The notes beneath the pieces were generated by a model. It did no database searches, was not told where the DNA came from, and saw only the letters and a program-made list of their open reading frames with translations. DNA of 64,000 nucleotides, taken from NCBI GenBank assembly GCA_035456465.1, contig DATIDD010000018.1, positions 62,001 through 126,000 of the forward strand, written 5' to 3'. Within the stretch, counting starts at the first letter, position 1, and every line of letters starts with the position of its first letter. The translations under genes were made by a program, and so were the position numbers. This document shows positions 41,087-49,750 of this stretch, one piece after another. The DNA comes from DATHTC01 sp035456465. Lineage in GTDB: Bacteria; Actinomycetota; Thermoleophilia; Gaiellales; Gaiellaceae.

Positions 41087-41442
41087 GCGGCTTCCTCCTC
41101 GAGCTCGCGTGGCCAACGTACCACCGAGTCGGACCGCGCTCTACAGAGACCCGCCGACGAGGACGACGCGCTCGCGCATCGCGGCGAGGCCGAGCGAAAT
41201 CAGCTCTCGACGTGCGGAGCCGCCATCTGGTTCGGAATCGATCGCAGGCGACGCCGTCCCTCGCGCCGGTCGTGCAGATCGCGACGACCGGCCCCGCGGA
41301 GCGGATGCCCGTGCCGGTGCGAGGAGGTCCAGCGTCGCTCGAGTTCGATCCGCCCGCCGTGTTCCGAGCCTAGGCAGGTTCGGCGAGACGGTCTAGCGTG
41401 TCCCCGAGCCCGAGCCTGAAGGCGCTCCGAAGGGAGGAGAAC
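41087..41442. other. Intergenic region of 356 bases
   Basis: It holds the ribosome binding site and a TACGTT -10 (minus strand, 41120-41115) for the debranching enzyme at its left end and the ribosome binding site of the next gene at its right end. A plus-strand frame ending at 41373 keeps coding-like codon use over about 45 codons but has no supported start. It may be the 3' end of a decayed gene. Nothing else is supported. Confidence 0.4.
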
Positions 41443-41775
41443 ATGCCGTTCACGAGGGTGATCTCTCGCAACGGGCCGTTGCCGATCGTTCAGAACATGA
41501 CCGTCGCCGCCGCGGAGCAGCTGCTGCTCGTGTCGGGAAGTGGATATGCCCCCAACGCGAACGCTCCCATCGGGATGGAGGTGCTCGTGGACGACGCCGT
41601 CGTCGGCCGCTGCCGGGTCCTGGCGACCCAGGCGAACACCCACGTGGCCTTCGTGCCCGTCTTCATCCCTCTGACGTTGGCTGCGGCTTCGAGCCCGTTC
41701 GCCGTGACGCTGCGGCCGATGGCTAACACCGCCTCGGACAATTGGGACACCTTCGAGGTCGCGCTCGTCGAGTAG
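41443..41775 (+). CDS. Small beta-rich protein of unknown function
   Basis: 110 residues from the ATG at 41443, which follows a strong GGGAGGAG site. The sequence (SRNGPLPIVQNMTVAAAEQLLL, GSGYAPNANAPIGMEVLVDD, NTHVAFVPVFIPLTLAAASS, NWDTFEVALVE) suggests a single antiparallel beta domain resembling a C2-like or jelly-roll fold. No catalytic motif, signal peptide or cysteine pair is seen. I do not recognise a family. It is not obviously linked to its neighbours, and it stands in a gene-poor stretch with another small gene downstream. Confidence 0.55.
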   Translation: MPFTRVISRNGPLPIVQNMTVAAAEQLLLVSGSGYAPNANAPIGMEVLVDDAVVGRCRVLATQANTHVAFVPVFIPLTLAAASSPFAVTLRPMANTASDNWDTFEVALVE

Positions 41776-41977
41776 CTCCCTCACTCGGGACGGGCCGCGG
41801 TCACCACTCCGGCCGTCACGTCGGCAGGGAGTACACTCCGTCCACTGGCCCTGCAGCCAGAATCTCCGGCCGACAGCCCAAAGCCCGCCGACGCGCGCCA
41901 GCGCGCGAGGTGTGGAGCCGAGGCAAACAGAGGTCGACTCGCAGGGCCAGTACACGTGTCCCCGACCGGAGGCTGCG

Positions 41978-42223
41978 ATGGGTGGAGCGATCGATCCGAC
42001 GGGGAAGCGGAAGGACGCGCTCGACGCGTTCCTCGAGGTGAAGCGCCGCGAGGGCTTCGAGGTCGAGACGCACACGGACACGCACGCGATCGTCGTCGAG
42101 CGCAGGCTGCGGAAGTCGTTCCTGAATCGGTTGCGCGGGCGCGCCGTCGACAACCGCTACGTCGTCGAGGTCGACGAGCACGCCGAGGTGACGATGGCTC
42201 CCGCGGAGCCGAAGCGAACCTGA
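41978..42223 (+). CDS. Small charged protein of unknown function
   Basis: 81 residues from the ATG at 41978, preceded by GGAGG. The sequence is DAFLEVKRREGFEVETHTDTHAIVVERRLRKSFL followed by RLRGRAVDNRYVVEVDEHAEVTM, a compact alpha/beta protein with many charges. No family recognised. It converges on the large cyclase gene, its stop lying 12 bases before that stop. Confidence 0.55.
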   Translation: MGGAIDPTGKRKDALDAFLEVKRREGFEVETHTDTHAIVVERRLRKSFLNRLRGRAVDNRYVVEVDEHAEVTMAPAEPKRT

Positions 42224-42237
42224 CGCACGCCCGGGCC

Positions 42238-44637
42238 TCAGCCCGACGGCCCGAGCGCCTCCGCGACGGCCTCGTCGAGCGGCAGCGCACGTCCCTCGGC
42301 ACGTGCAGCCTCCGGGACGTCCGGGAGCGGGACGTCCGCGCGGATCGGTCGGCGTCCACGCGTTTCGCGCAGCCGGTCGGCCGCGCCGCGGAGGCGCCCG
42401 GCGTGGTCGACGTCCCCGCCGGCGGCGGCCAGCCGAGCGAGGCCGTCGAGGCAGTCGGCGATGCCGCCGCCGTCACGGAGCGCGGCGAACGACCGGAGCG
42501 CGGCGCGGAACCGGTCGCGGGCCAGGGCCTCGCTACCCGACCGGCGGGCCGTCTCGCCGAGGAGCTCCAGCGCGCAGGCGTGGTTGAACGCCCCCTCCTC
42601 GAGGTCGGTGAGCGCGGCGAGCCCGTGCGACTCCGCCGCGCGGAGGTCGCCTTCGCGCAGCGCCAGCTCGGCGAAGCACAGGAGGGCGCGTGCGCCGCCG
42701 CCCGCCGCGGCGCTCTGCTCCGCGTAGACGCGGGCGCTCGCGAGGTCGCCCCGGTCGAGCGCGATCTCGCAGAGGTCGGCAAGGGTGGCCGCCCTCGCGT
42801 TGGGGCGTCGGACGTCCGCGGGCACGGACGCCAGCTCCTCCTTGAGCTCGATCGCCCGCTCGAGGTCGCCGGCGAAGCGCGCGAGCTCGCCGCCTGCGAC
42901 GAGCGCCTCGGCGAGGCCGCGGCCCGAGAGGCGGTCGCGCATGGCGAGCGCCGCCTCGGCCCAGTCGCGCCCCTCGGCCAGGTGTCCACGGGAGATGAGG
43001 AACGGGTAGAGCGCGCCGACGATGCGGCCGACGTCGTCCGGCTCCCGCGCGGCGAGCGCAGAGGCCACGGCCGCCCGGAAGTTCGCGTGCTCCGCGTCGA
43101 GCCGTGCGGACACATCGCGCTCGCTCCCGGTGTGCAGGTCCGCCGCGCTGCTCTCCGCAAGGGCGGTCATGAAGGAACGGTGCCGGCGCTGCACGGATTC
43201 CGCCTCGGGCAGGTCGAGCAGCTCGGCGGCGACGTCGCGGATCGTCTCCAGCATCCAGTAGCGGTCGTCGGAGAACCGGAGCAGGCTCTTCTCGACGAGT
43301 GACTGCAGCGTGTCGAGCTCGGCGTCCGCCACGGTCTCCGCCGCGTCGAGCGTGCAACCGCCGGCGAAGACCGAGAGGCGTCGGAACAGCTGCCGCTCAC
43401 CGTTCGGGAGGAGCTCGTACGACCAGTCGACCGTCGCCCGGAGCGTCTGCTGCCGGGGCTCGGCGTCGCGGCCGCCCTTGAGCAGGTCGAGCCGTCGCGA
43501 GAGCCGCCGCAGGATCTCGGCGGGGGAGAGTGCCTTCGTGCGAGCGGCGGCCAGCTCGACAGCCAGGGGGAGCGAATCGAGGCGGGCGCAGAGCTGCGCG
43601 ATCTCGTCCGAGGGCTCGAGCCGCGCCCGCTCGCAGAAGAGCGCGACGGCCTCGGCCTCGGCGAGCGGAGGCACCGCGAACTCGACCTCGCCCTGCACGC
43701 GGAGCAGCTCGCGGCTGGTGACGACGAGCGTGAGCCCGGGACAGGTGGAGAGGAGCGCCGAGAGCTCGGGCGCCGCCGCGATCACCTGCTCGAGGTTGTC
43801 GAGGAGGAGGAGCAGCTCACGCGCGCCGATGTGCCGGGCGAGCCCGTCCTTCGCGCCCAGCACGCGGGCGATCGTCTCGGTGACGAGGTCGGGATCCCGT
43901 AGCGCCGCGAGCCCCACCCAGAAGACGCCGCCCTCGTACCGGGTGACGAGCGCGGCCGCGGCCTCGACGGCGAGTCGTGTCTTCCCGCAGCCGCCGGGGC
44001 CGGTGAGCGTGAGGAGGCGTGTGCCGTCCGCCATCCGCGCGATCACCTCCTCGAGCTCGCGCTCGCGCCCGACGAACGAGCTCGCCGGGCGCGGGAGGTT
44101 GGTGTTGGCGATCGTCCGGAGCGGCGGGAACGAACGGTCGCCGAGCTGGAAGAGCGGGACCGTTCCGTCGATGTCCTTCAGCCGGTGCTCCCCGAGCGCG
44201 ACGAGCGACGACACGGCCGGCCCCGGGGGAGCCAGCGCGGCGGTCGCGGCAGAGACGAGCACCTGTCCACCGTGGCCGGCGGCGGAGATCCGCGCCGCGA
44301 GATGGACGTCCTCGCCCACGTAGCCCTCACCCGTGACGAGCGGCGTTCCGGTGTGCACGCCGATCCGCACCCGGAGCGGCCGCGTCTCGAGCTGCCTCGT
44401 GATCTCGGCCGCGGTCGCGAGCGCGGCCGATGCGGTCGGGAAGGCCACGAAGAAGGCGTCTCCCTGCGTGTCCACCTCGACCCCCTCGTGCGCGCCGTAC
44501 ACGTTCCGCACGACGCGCCGGTGCTCGGCGAGCGCGTGCGCGTACCGCTCCGCGCCGAGTTCGTGCAGGAGCTTCGTCGAGCCCTCGACGTCCGTGACGA
44601 GGAACGTGACCGTCCCGCTCGGGAGGTCCGCGCGCAC
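42238..44637 (-). CDS. Adenylate/guanylate cyclase-NB-ARC signalling protein
   Basis: 799 residues. Residues 5-180 are a class III cyclase homology domain: TFLVTDVEGSTKLLHELG and VEVDTQGDAFFVAFP carry the two metal-binding Asp residues. Residues 200-480 are an NB-ARC-like ATPase (Walker A GPGGCGKTRLAVEAA; LLLLDNLEQVI as Walker B; LDSLPLAVELAAAR as the GxP-like motif). The remainder is a helical repeat (TPR-like) region (ALVAGGELARFAGDLERAIELK). This is the known actinobacterial cyclase-ATPase signal protein layout, but it lacks the LuxR-type helix-turn-helix of some relatives. The helical repeats probably sense the signal. GTG 44637 chosen by family N-terminus. Convergent with the small gene at 41978. 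Confidence 0.85.
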   Translation of the reverse strand: MRADLPSGTVTFLVTDVEGSTKLLHELGAERYAHALAEHRRVVRNVYGAHEGVEVDTQGDAFFVAFPTASAALATAAEITRQLETRPLRVRIGVHTGTPLVTGEGYVGEDVHLAARISAAGHGGQVLVSAATAALAPPGPAVSSLVALGEHRLKDIDGTVPLFQLGDRSFPPLRTIANTNLPRPASSFVGRERELEEVIARMADGTRLLTLTGPGGCGKTRLAVEAAAALVTRYEGGVFWVGLAALRDPDLVTETIARVLGAKDGLARHIGARELLLLLDNLEQVIAAAPELSALLSTCPGLTLVVTSRELLRVQGEVEFAVPPLAEAEAVALFCERARLEPSDEIAQLCARLDSLPLAVELAAARTKALSPAEILRRLSRRLDLLKGGRDAEPRQQTLRATVDWSYELLPNGERQLFRRLSVFAGGCTLDAAETVADAELDTLQSLVEKSLLRFSDDRYWMLETIRDVAAELLDLPEAESVQRRHRSFMTALAESSAADLHTGSERDVSARLDAEHANFRAAVASALAAREPDDVGRIVGALYPFLISRGHLAEGRDWAEAALAMRDRLSGRGLAEALVAGGELARFAGDLERAIELKEELASVPADVRRPNARAATLADLCEIALDRGDLASARVYAEQSAAAGGGARALLCFAELALREGDLRAAESHGLAALTDLEEGAFNHACALELLGETARRSGSEALARDRFRAALRSFAALRDGGGIADCLDGLARLAAAGGDVDHAGRLRGAADRLRETRGRRPIRADVPLPDVPEAARAEGRALPLDEAVAEALGPSG

Positions 44638-44675
44638 GGCTACAGCATGGCGGCGCCGCGGGACCCGGGCGTGGG

Positions 44676-45386
44676 CTATCCGGCGCGCTCCTCGAAGCGC
44701 CGCGTCACCAGCTCGCCCGCGGCGAGGACGTGCTGGATCATCAGCCGCCGCGCCTCGGGCGGGTCGTGCCGCTCGATCGCGTCGAGCACCGCCTCGTGCT
44801 GGGCCACGTTCTCCTCCAGCAGGCCGGCGTTCTCCCCGAGCGCGATCCAGGTGAGGTCGCGCGGGAAGCTCTGGTGGAGGTCGGTGAGCGTCGCCCGGAG
44901 GCGCCGGTTGCCGGCCGCGTCCTGGATCGCCACGTGGAAGGAGTCGTTCGCCTGCATCCATTCGGCGTGCGCGTCCACGGGGGGCGTCTCCCCGGGCGGG
45001 TGCCCGTCGCGCCACGCGAGCAGCGTGGCGACGGAATGGCGGAACAGCTCCTGCGCCTCGCGCAGCCGCCGGAGCTCGTCGTCGCGGATCCGCGTCGCGG
45101 CCAGCCGCGCGGCCAGCCCTTCCAGCTCGGCGCGCACCTCGTAGGCCTCGCGGACCTCGCGCGGGCTCGGCATCCGCACGAGCGCGCCGCGCTGCGGGCG
45201 CACCTCCACGAGCCCGCTCGCCTGGAGCTTGCGCAGCGCTTCGCGAACGGGCGTGCGGCTGACGCCGAACTCGGCGGCGACCGACTCCTGGCGCAGCCAT
45301 GTCCCGGTGGGGATCTGGCCGGTCAGCACCCGCGTCTGGAGCGTCGCCGCCAGCTCGTCGACGAGCGCCCGGTGGTTCTCGCTCAC
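44676..45386 (-). CDS. GntR/FadR-family regulator
   Basis: 236 residues. The N-terminal winged helix shows LRQESVAAEFGVSRTPVREALRKLQASGLVEV with GALVR after it, typical GntR. The C-terminal FCD ligand domain has LEGLAARLAATRIRDDELRRL and AQHEAVLDAIERHDPPEARRLMIQH, whose His and Asp residues usually hold a metal and a carboxylate ligand. It is the last gene of an operon after two TauE/SafE genes and probably binds the twin TTGGATCCA operators at 46180-46210 between that operon and the ABC/GGT operon. GTG 45386 overlaps the upstream stop (GTGA). The effector may be a gamma-glutamyl or sulfur metabolite (inference). Confidence 0.92.
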   Translation of the reverse strand: MSENHRALVDELAATLQTRVLTGQIPTGTWLRQESVAAEFGVSRTPVREALRKLQASGLVEVRPQRGALVRMPSPREVREAYEVRAELEGLAARLAATRIRDDELRRLREAQELFRHSVATLLAWRDGHPPGETPPVDAHAEWMQANDSFHVAIQDAAGNRRLRATLTDLHQSFPRDLTWIALGENAGLLEENVAQHEAVLDAIERHDPPEARRLMIQHVLAAGELVTRRFEERAG

Positions 45387-45760
45387 GTCCGCAGCCCGTC
45401 CCGGACGAGGCGGGCGCCCACGAGCGCGAGGAAGACGGCGAAGACGAGCCGCAGCGTCGAGGCGTCCATCGCCAGGGCGAGGAACGCGCCGGCGACGCCG
45501 CCGACCGCGCCGACGACGCCGAACCGGAGGGCGACGCCGAGGTCGCCGACGTCGCGCCGCCGCAGCTCGAGGCTCGCGACGAGCGCCGTCGGCAGCACGA
45601 CCACGAGCGAGGTCGCCTCGGCGGCCTGCTGCGACATGCCGATCGCGAGCGTCAGGAAGGGGACCATCAGGATGCCGCCGCCGACGCCGAGCAGGCCGGC
45701 GGCGATGCCGGTCCCGACGCCGAACGCCGCGAGGGCGAGCAGGACGGCCACGCCGTTCAC
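45383..45760 (-). CDS. Half-size TauE/SafE membrane protein, second copy
   Basis: 125 residues with four hydrophobic helices (VAVLLALAAFGVGTGIAAGLLGVGGGILMVPFL, ATSLVVVLPTALVASLEL, FGVVGAVGGVAGAFLALAM, LRLVFAVFLALVGARLV). The AAGLLGVGGGILMVP motif is the TauE/SafE signature of sulfite/organosulfur and related anion exporters. Whole-length family members carry two such repeats (about 250 residues); here the two halves are separate genes. GTG 45760 overlaps the upstream partner stop (GTGA). Probably assembles with it as a heterodimer. Confidence 0.85.
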   Translation of the reverse strand: MNGVAVLLALAAFGVGTGIAAGLLGVGGGILMVPFLTLAIGMSQQAAEATSLVVVLPTALVASLELRRRDVGDLGVALRFGVVGAVGGVAGAFLALAMDASTLRLVFAVFLALVGARLVRDGLRT

Positions 45761-46158
45761 GCCCGGATGCCCATCGTGACCGCCGCGGCGAGGAGGAAGC
45801 AGCCGAAGACGAGCTTGAGCGGACGCTCGTCGATGCGTGCGAGCAGGCCGGCGCCGAGCCGCGCGCCCGCGACGGCGCCGACCGCGAGCGCGGCCGCGTC
45901 GAGCCAGTGCACGCGGCCCGCGATCCCGTACGTGAGGATCCCGGCGAGGCTGATGGGGATGATCGCGCCAAGCGAGGCCGCGTGCGCGTCTCGCTGCCGG
46001 TAGCGGGCCCAGAGCACGAGCAGCGGCACCATCACCACGCCGCCCCCGACGCCGAGGAGCCCGGAGAGGAGGCCCCCGACGAGCCCGATCGACACGAGCT
46101 GCGGGTCGAGCAGCCGTGCTCGCCGCGCCGCAGAGGCCTGCACGAGGCGCTCGGTCAT
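45757..46158 (-). CDS. Half-size TauE/SafE membrane protein, first copy
   Basis: 133 residues, the N-terminal half of the pair: the signature SIGLVGGLLSGLLGVGGGVVMVPLLVLW at its first helix, then SLGAIIPISLAGILTYGI, AAALAVGAVAGARLGAGLL and LKLVFGCFLLAAAVTMG. ATG 46158 is set by a TATCGT -10 eight bases upstream (46167-46172). It is the first gene of the operon with the second half and gntR, and starts right beside the twin operators, so it is probably repressed by GntR. Predicted export of sulfite or a related small anion. Confidence 0.85.
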   Translation of the reverse strand: MTERLVQASAARRARLLDPQLVSIGLVGGLLSGLLGVGGGVVMVPLLVLWARYRQRDAHAASLGAIIPISLAGILTYGIAGRVHWLDAAALAVGAVAGARLGAGLLARIDERPLKLVFGCFLLAAAVTMGIRA

Positions 46159-46166
46159 CGTGCGCG

Positions 46167-46172
46167 ACGATA
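46167..46172 (-). promoter_or_regulatory. -10 element of the TauE-TauE-GntR operon
   Basis: TATCGT on the minus strand, eight bases before ATG 46158. The operator at 46180-46189 lies immediately upstream. Confidence 0.5.
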
Positions 46173-46179
46173 CCACCGT

Positions 46180-46210
46180 TTGGATCCATTTGACCATAGC
46201 TTGGATCCAA
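46180..46210. promoter_or_regulatory. Twin GntR operators TTGGATCCA
   Basis: TTGGATCCAT at 46180-46189 and TTGGATCCAA at 46201-46210 are 21 bases apart centre to centre, two helical turns on one DNA face. Each is a near-palindrome typical of FCD-type GntR sites. The second sits in the spacer of the plus-strand promoter. Confidence 0.7.
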
Positions 46211-46218
46211 TCTACAGT
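46190..46218 (+). promoter_or_regulatory. Promoter of the ABC importer/GGT operon
   Basis: TTGACC (46190-46195) and TACAGT (46213-46218) are spaced by 17 bases, a strong sigma-70-type match. The spacer holds TTGGATCCAA, so bound GntR would block it. Confidence 0.65.
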
Positions 46219-46273
46219 TGCCGTTCCGTCCCCGCGACGGGAGACGGCATCGATCCTGCTTAGGGGGCAGAAG

Positions 46274-47872
46274 ATGAGATGGCATCGCGTAGCTCGAGCG
46301 GCCGGGCCGGCCTCCGCCGCCGCGGCCCTGACGCTCGTCGTCGCGGTCTCCGCCGGCGCCGGCACGAAGGCGACGCCGCCGATCAGGAACGGCGGGACGC
46401 TGGTGGTGTCCCTGGCGGAGGAGCCCGACGCGCTCGATCCGACCCTGGCGCGCACGTTCGTCGGCCGGATCGTCTTCCTCCACATGTGCGAGAAGCTCTA
46501 CGACCTCAACGCGAAGCTCCACATCGTCCCGCAGCTCGCCGCGGCGCTGCCGCAGGTCTCGAGGGACAAGCTGACCTACCGGATCGGCCTGCGCGGCGGG
46601 ATCAGGTTCAATGACGGCACGCCGTTCAACGCCGCCGCCGTCAAGCAGTCGCTCGAGCGGCACCTGACGCTGAAGGGATCAACGCGCGCGAGCGAGATCT
46701 CGCCGATCGCGTCGGTCGACACCGCCGGGCCGCGCACCGTCGTCCTGCACCTGAAGACGCCGTTCTCGCCGCTGACCGCGCAGCTCGCCGACCGGGCCGG
46801 GATGGTCATGTCGCCGAAGGCCATGGACGCGCTCGGTGACAAGTTCGCCACCAACCCGGTGTGCGTCGGCCCGTTCGAGTTCAAGAGCCGGGTGGCCGGC
46901 GACCGGATCACGCTGGAGAAGTCGAACGACTACTACGGCAGGTCGAAGGTGCACCTCGCCCAGATCGTGTTCAAGATCATCACGGACCCGAACGCGCGGA
47001 CGCAGAACCTGCGTGCGGGCGACAGCCAGGTGCTCGACCGCGTGCAGTCGACCGACGTGCCGACGCTGCGGCGGGACTCGTCCGTCAGGGTGATCAGGAC
47101 GCCGACGATCGGCTACCAGGGCCTGACGCTGAACATCGGGAACAAGAACGGCCTGCTGAAGGGCTACTCGAACGTCGGCACGCCGCTCGCGAGGTCGCAG
47201 TTCCTGCGCACCGCGTTCGACCTCGCGCTCGACCGGACGGTGATCAACCGGGTCGTGTTCAGCGGGCTCAACCTGCCGGACTGCTACCCGATCTCGCCCG
47301 TGAGCCCGTGGTACGTCACGACCAAGGGCCTCGACTGCAACCTGCACGCGAACGTCGCCACCGCGAGGAAGCTCGTGAAGGCGTCGAACATCGACACGCC
47401 GATCAAGGTCCAGCTGACGATCGGCACCGATCCGGTGGCCGCGCGCCTCGGGCAGGTGATCCAGGCGATGGAGAAGGCGGTCGGCTTCGACGTCCAGCTG
47501 AAGCCGACGGAGTTCGTCTCGGCCCTCAACCAGGCCGATGCGGGCCGGTTCGAGACGTTCGCGGTCGGCTGGTCCGGCCGCGTCGATCCCGACGGGAACA
47601 TCTACGGGTTCGTGGCCACGCCGGGGACGCTGAACGACTCGGGCTTCTCCGACCAGAAGCTCGACTTCATCCTCAACAACGCGCGCAGGTCGGTGACCCA
47701 GAAGTCGCGGATCACGCTGTACAGCGCCGCGATGAAGATCATTCACCGCCAGCGGCCGCTGATCTACCTCTACCATCCGGTCAACTACTACGGCGTGTCG
47801 AAGAAGGTGTCCGGCGTGAAGGTGTACGGCGACGGCCTCATCCGGGCGGGCAACGCCGGCTTCCTGAGGTAG
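46274..47872 (+). CDS. Peptide/gamma-glutamyl ABC transporter substrate-binding protein
   Basis: 532 residues of the SBP_bac_5 (DppA/OppA) family. The signal peptide (PASAAAALTLVVAVSAGAG) is followed by NGGTLVVSLAEEPDALDPTLA and the typical GIRFNDGTPFNAAAVKQSLERHL. Later ARKLVKASNIDTPIKVQLT and LDFILNNARR keep the family pattern. No cysteine follows the signal, so it is not an obvious lipoprotein, which is unusual for a Gram-positive binding protein. ATG 46274 has a GGGGG-type site upstream. First gene of an operon with two permeases, two ATPases and gamma-glutamyltransferase; the ligand is probably a gamma-glutamyl peptide such as glutathione (inference from the operon). Confidence 0.9.
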   Translation: MRWHRVARAAGPASAAAALTLVVAVSAGAGTKATPPIRNGGTLVVSLAEEPDALDPTLARTFVGRIVFLHMCEKLYDLNAKLHIVPQLAAALPQVSRDKLTYRIGLRGGIRFNDGTPFNAAAVKQSLERHLTLKGSTRASEISPIASVDTAGPRTVVLHLKTPFSPLTAQLADRAGMVMSPKAMDALGDKFATNPVCVGPFEFKSRVAGDRITLEKSNDYYGRSKVHLAQIVFKIITDPNARTQNLRAGDSQVLDRVQSTDVPTLRRDSSVRVIRTPTIGYQGLTLNIGNKNGLLKGYSNVGTPLARSQFLRTAFDLALDRTVINRVVFSGLNLPDCYPISPVSPWYVTTKGLDCNLHANVATARKLVKASNIDTPIKVQLTIGTDPVAARLGQVIQAMEKAVGFDVQLKPTEFVSALNQADAGRFETFAVGWSGRVDPDGNIYGFVATPGTLNDSGFSDQKLDFILNNARRSVTQKSRITLYSAAMKIIHRQRPLIYLYHPVNYYGVSKKVSGVKVYGDGLIRAGNAGFLR

Positions 47873-47880
47873 CGACGAGC

Positions 47881-48834
47881 ATGGGCGGCTTCCTCCTGCG
47901 CAAGGTCGGAGCCGCCCTGATCGTCATCGTGGCGGCGAGCATGCTCGTCTTCCTCGGCGTGCGCGCGCTGCCGGGCGACCCGGCGCTCGCGCTGGGCGGC
48001 GAGAACCGCGACCCCGCCGTGCTCGAGGCGATCCGGCACGACTACGGGCTCGACCGTCCGCTCCCGGTCCAGTACCTGCGCTGGGTCGGCCACGTCGTCC
48101 GGGGCGACCTCGGCACCGACCAGCGGAAGCTGCCCGTCGGCCACACGATCGTCACGCGGCTGCCGATCACGCTCGAGCTCGGCTTCCTCGCGATCCTGAT
48201 CGGCTCGGTGCTCGGGATCCTCGCGGGGGTGATCGCGGCCGTGCGGCGCGGCAAGCCCTCCGACTACGCCGCCACCTCGCTCGCGCTCGTCGGCCTCTCC
48301 GTGCCGCACTTCTGGCTCGGGCTGCTGCTGATCATCCTGTTCGCCGTCCGGCTCCAGTGGCTGCCGGCGGGCGGCTACGTCCCGTTCTCCGAGGACCCGG
48401 TGGAGAACCTGCGCCACCTGCTGCTGCCCGCGATCGTGCTCGGCACGGGCCTGAGCGCGGTCGTGATGCGGCAGATGCGCTCGGCGATGCTCGACTCGCT
48501 CAACGCCGACTACGTGCGCACGGCGCGGGCCAAGGGGCTGCCCGAGCGGTCGGTCGTCGGCGTCCACGCGCTCCGCAACAGCCTGATCACGGTGACGACG
48601 ATCATCGGCCTCCAGCTCGGCGCGCTGATCTCGGGGGCCGTCATCACCGAGCAGATCTTCGGGATCGCCGGCTTCGGCCGGCTGACGATCGACGCGGTCA
48701 ACCAGCGCGACTACGCGCTGCTGCAGGGGGTGGTGCTCGTCGTGGCCGCGGGCTACGTCGTCGTCAACCTCCTCGTCGACATCACGTACTCGCTGCTCAA
48801 CCCGCGGATCCGGATCGTGGCGGCGCCGTCGTGA
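47881..48834 (+). CDS. ABC transporter permease, DppB type
   Basis: 317 residues. The first helix (VGAALIVIVAASMLVFLGVRALPGDPALAL) and the LGTDQRKLPVGHTIVTRLPITLELGF segment match DppB. The EAA loop is DYVRTARAKGLPERSVVGVHALRNSL near residue 205. About six transmembrane segments. It follows the binding protein by 8 bases and precedes DppC. The ATG start is adjacent to a spacing of 8 bases, so it is probably translated from the same message. Confidence 0.93.
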   Translation: MGGFLLRKVGAALIVIVAASMLVFLGVRALPGDPALALGGENRDPAVLEAIRHDYGLDRPLPVQYLRWVGHVVRGDLGTDQRKLPVGHTIVTRLPITLELGFLAILIGSVLGILAGVIAAVRRGKPSDYAATSLALVGLSVPHFWLGLLLIILFAVRLQWLPAGGYVPFSEDPVENLRHLLLPAIVLGTGLSAVVMRQMRSAMLDSLNADYVRTARAKGLPERSVVGVHALRNSLITVTTIIGLQLGALISGAVITEQIFGIAGFGRLTIDAVNQRDYALLQGVVLVVAAGYVVVNLLVDITYSLLNPRIRIVAAPS

Positions 48835-48865
48835 CCGGCCCCGATCGCTCCGACCAGGCACGCGC

Positions 48866-49750
48866 GTGAGCTACGTCGACCTCGCCGCGTCGGACGTCCT
48901 CTCGCCGCAGGCGCGCCGCCGGCGCCTGTGGCGGCGCCGCCTCGCCCGCCGCCCCCTCGCGATCGCCGGCTTCGCCGTCGCGCTCGCGTTCGTGCTGGCG
49001 GCGATCCTCGCCCCCTGGGTGTCCCCGTACTCGCCGGACGAGCAGGACTACAACGCGCTGCTCGCGCACCCGTCCCCGTCGCACTGGTTCGGGACGGACG
49101 AGTTGGGACGCGACATCCTCTCGCGGATCATCTGGGGCGCCCGCGCGTCGATCCAGGCGGGCGTGCTCGCGACGATGCTGGCGATGGCGATCGCGCTGCC
49201 GATCGGCCTCGTCGCGGGCTACTACCGCGGCACGGTCGACGCCGTCATCTCGCGGGTGACCGATGTGCTGCTCGCGTTCCCGTTCCTGATCCTGGCCGTC
49301 GGGCTCGCGGCGATCCTGGGACCGTCGCTCCTGAACGCGACGATCGCGCTCGGCCTCGGCGCCGCCCCCGGCCTGATCCGCGTCACGCGCGGGGAGACGC
49401 TCGCCCTGCGGGAGGAGGACTACATCCGCGCGGCGGTCGCGAACGGCGCCAGCGACGCGACCATCCTCTCGCGGCACGTGGTGCCGAACATGACCTCGAC
49501 CCTGCTCGTGCAGGCGACGGTCACGATTCCGGCGGCGATCATCGGCGAGGCGGTGCTCTCCTTCCTCGGCCTCGGGGTGCAGCCGCCGACGCCGTCGTGG
49601 GGGGTGATGCTCGCCGACGCGCAGAGCTACCTGTCCCAGGCCCCGCGGCTCGCCGTGTACCCCGGGCTCGCGATCTTCTTCTGCGCGCTCGCCTTCAACC
49701 TGCTCGGCGACGGCCTGCGCGACGTCCTCGATCCGCGCACGACCCGGTGA
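48866..49750 (+). CDS. ABC transporter permease, DppC type
   Basis: 294 residues with six helices; N-terminal basic segment (ARRRRLWRRRLARRPLAIAGF), then GTDELGRDILSRIIWGARASIQ. The EAA loop is EDYIRAAVANGASDATILSRHVVPNM near residue 180. FLGLGVQPPTPSWGVMLADAQSYL near the end is the usual DppC signature. Its stop overlaps the DppD start (GTGA). Confidence 0.93.
   Translation: MSYVDLAASDVLSPQARRRRLWRRRLARRPLAIAGFAVALAFVLAAILAPWVSPYSPDEQDYNALLAHPSPSHWFGTDELGRDILSRIIWGARASIQAGVLATMLAMAIALPIGLVAGYYRGTVDAVISRVTDVLLAFPFLILAVGLAAILGPSLLNATIALGLGAAPGLIRVTRGETLALREEDYIRAAVANGASDATILSRHVVPNMTSTLLVQATVTIPAAIIGEAVLSFLGLGVQPPTPSWGVMLADAQSYLSQAPRLAVYPGLAIFFCALAFNLLGDGLRDVLDPRTTR

Noticed and set aside
44637..45300. 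Upstream extension of the cyclase gene
   Set aside because: Overlaps the gntR gene on the same strand in another frame and has no family similarity before the GTG at 44637.
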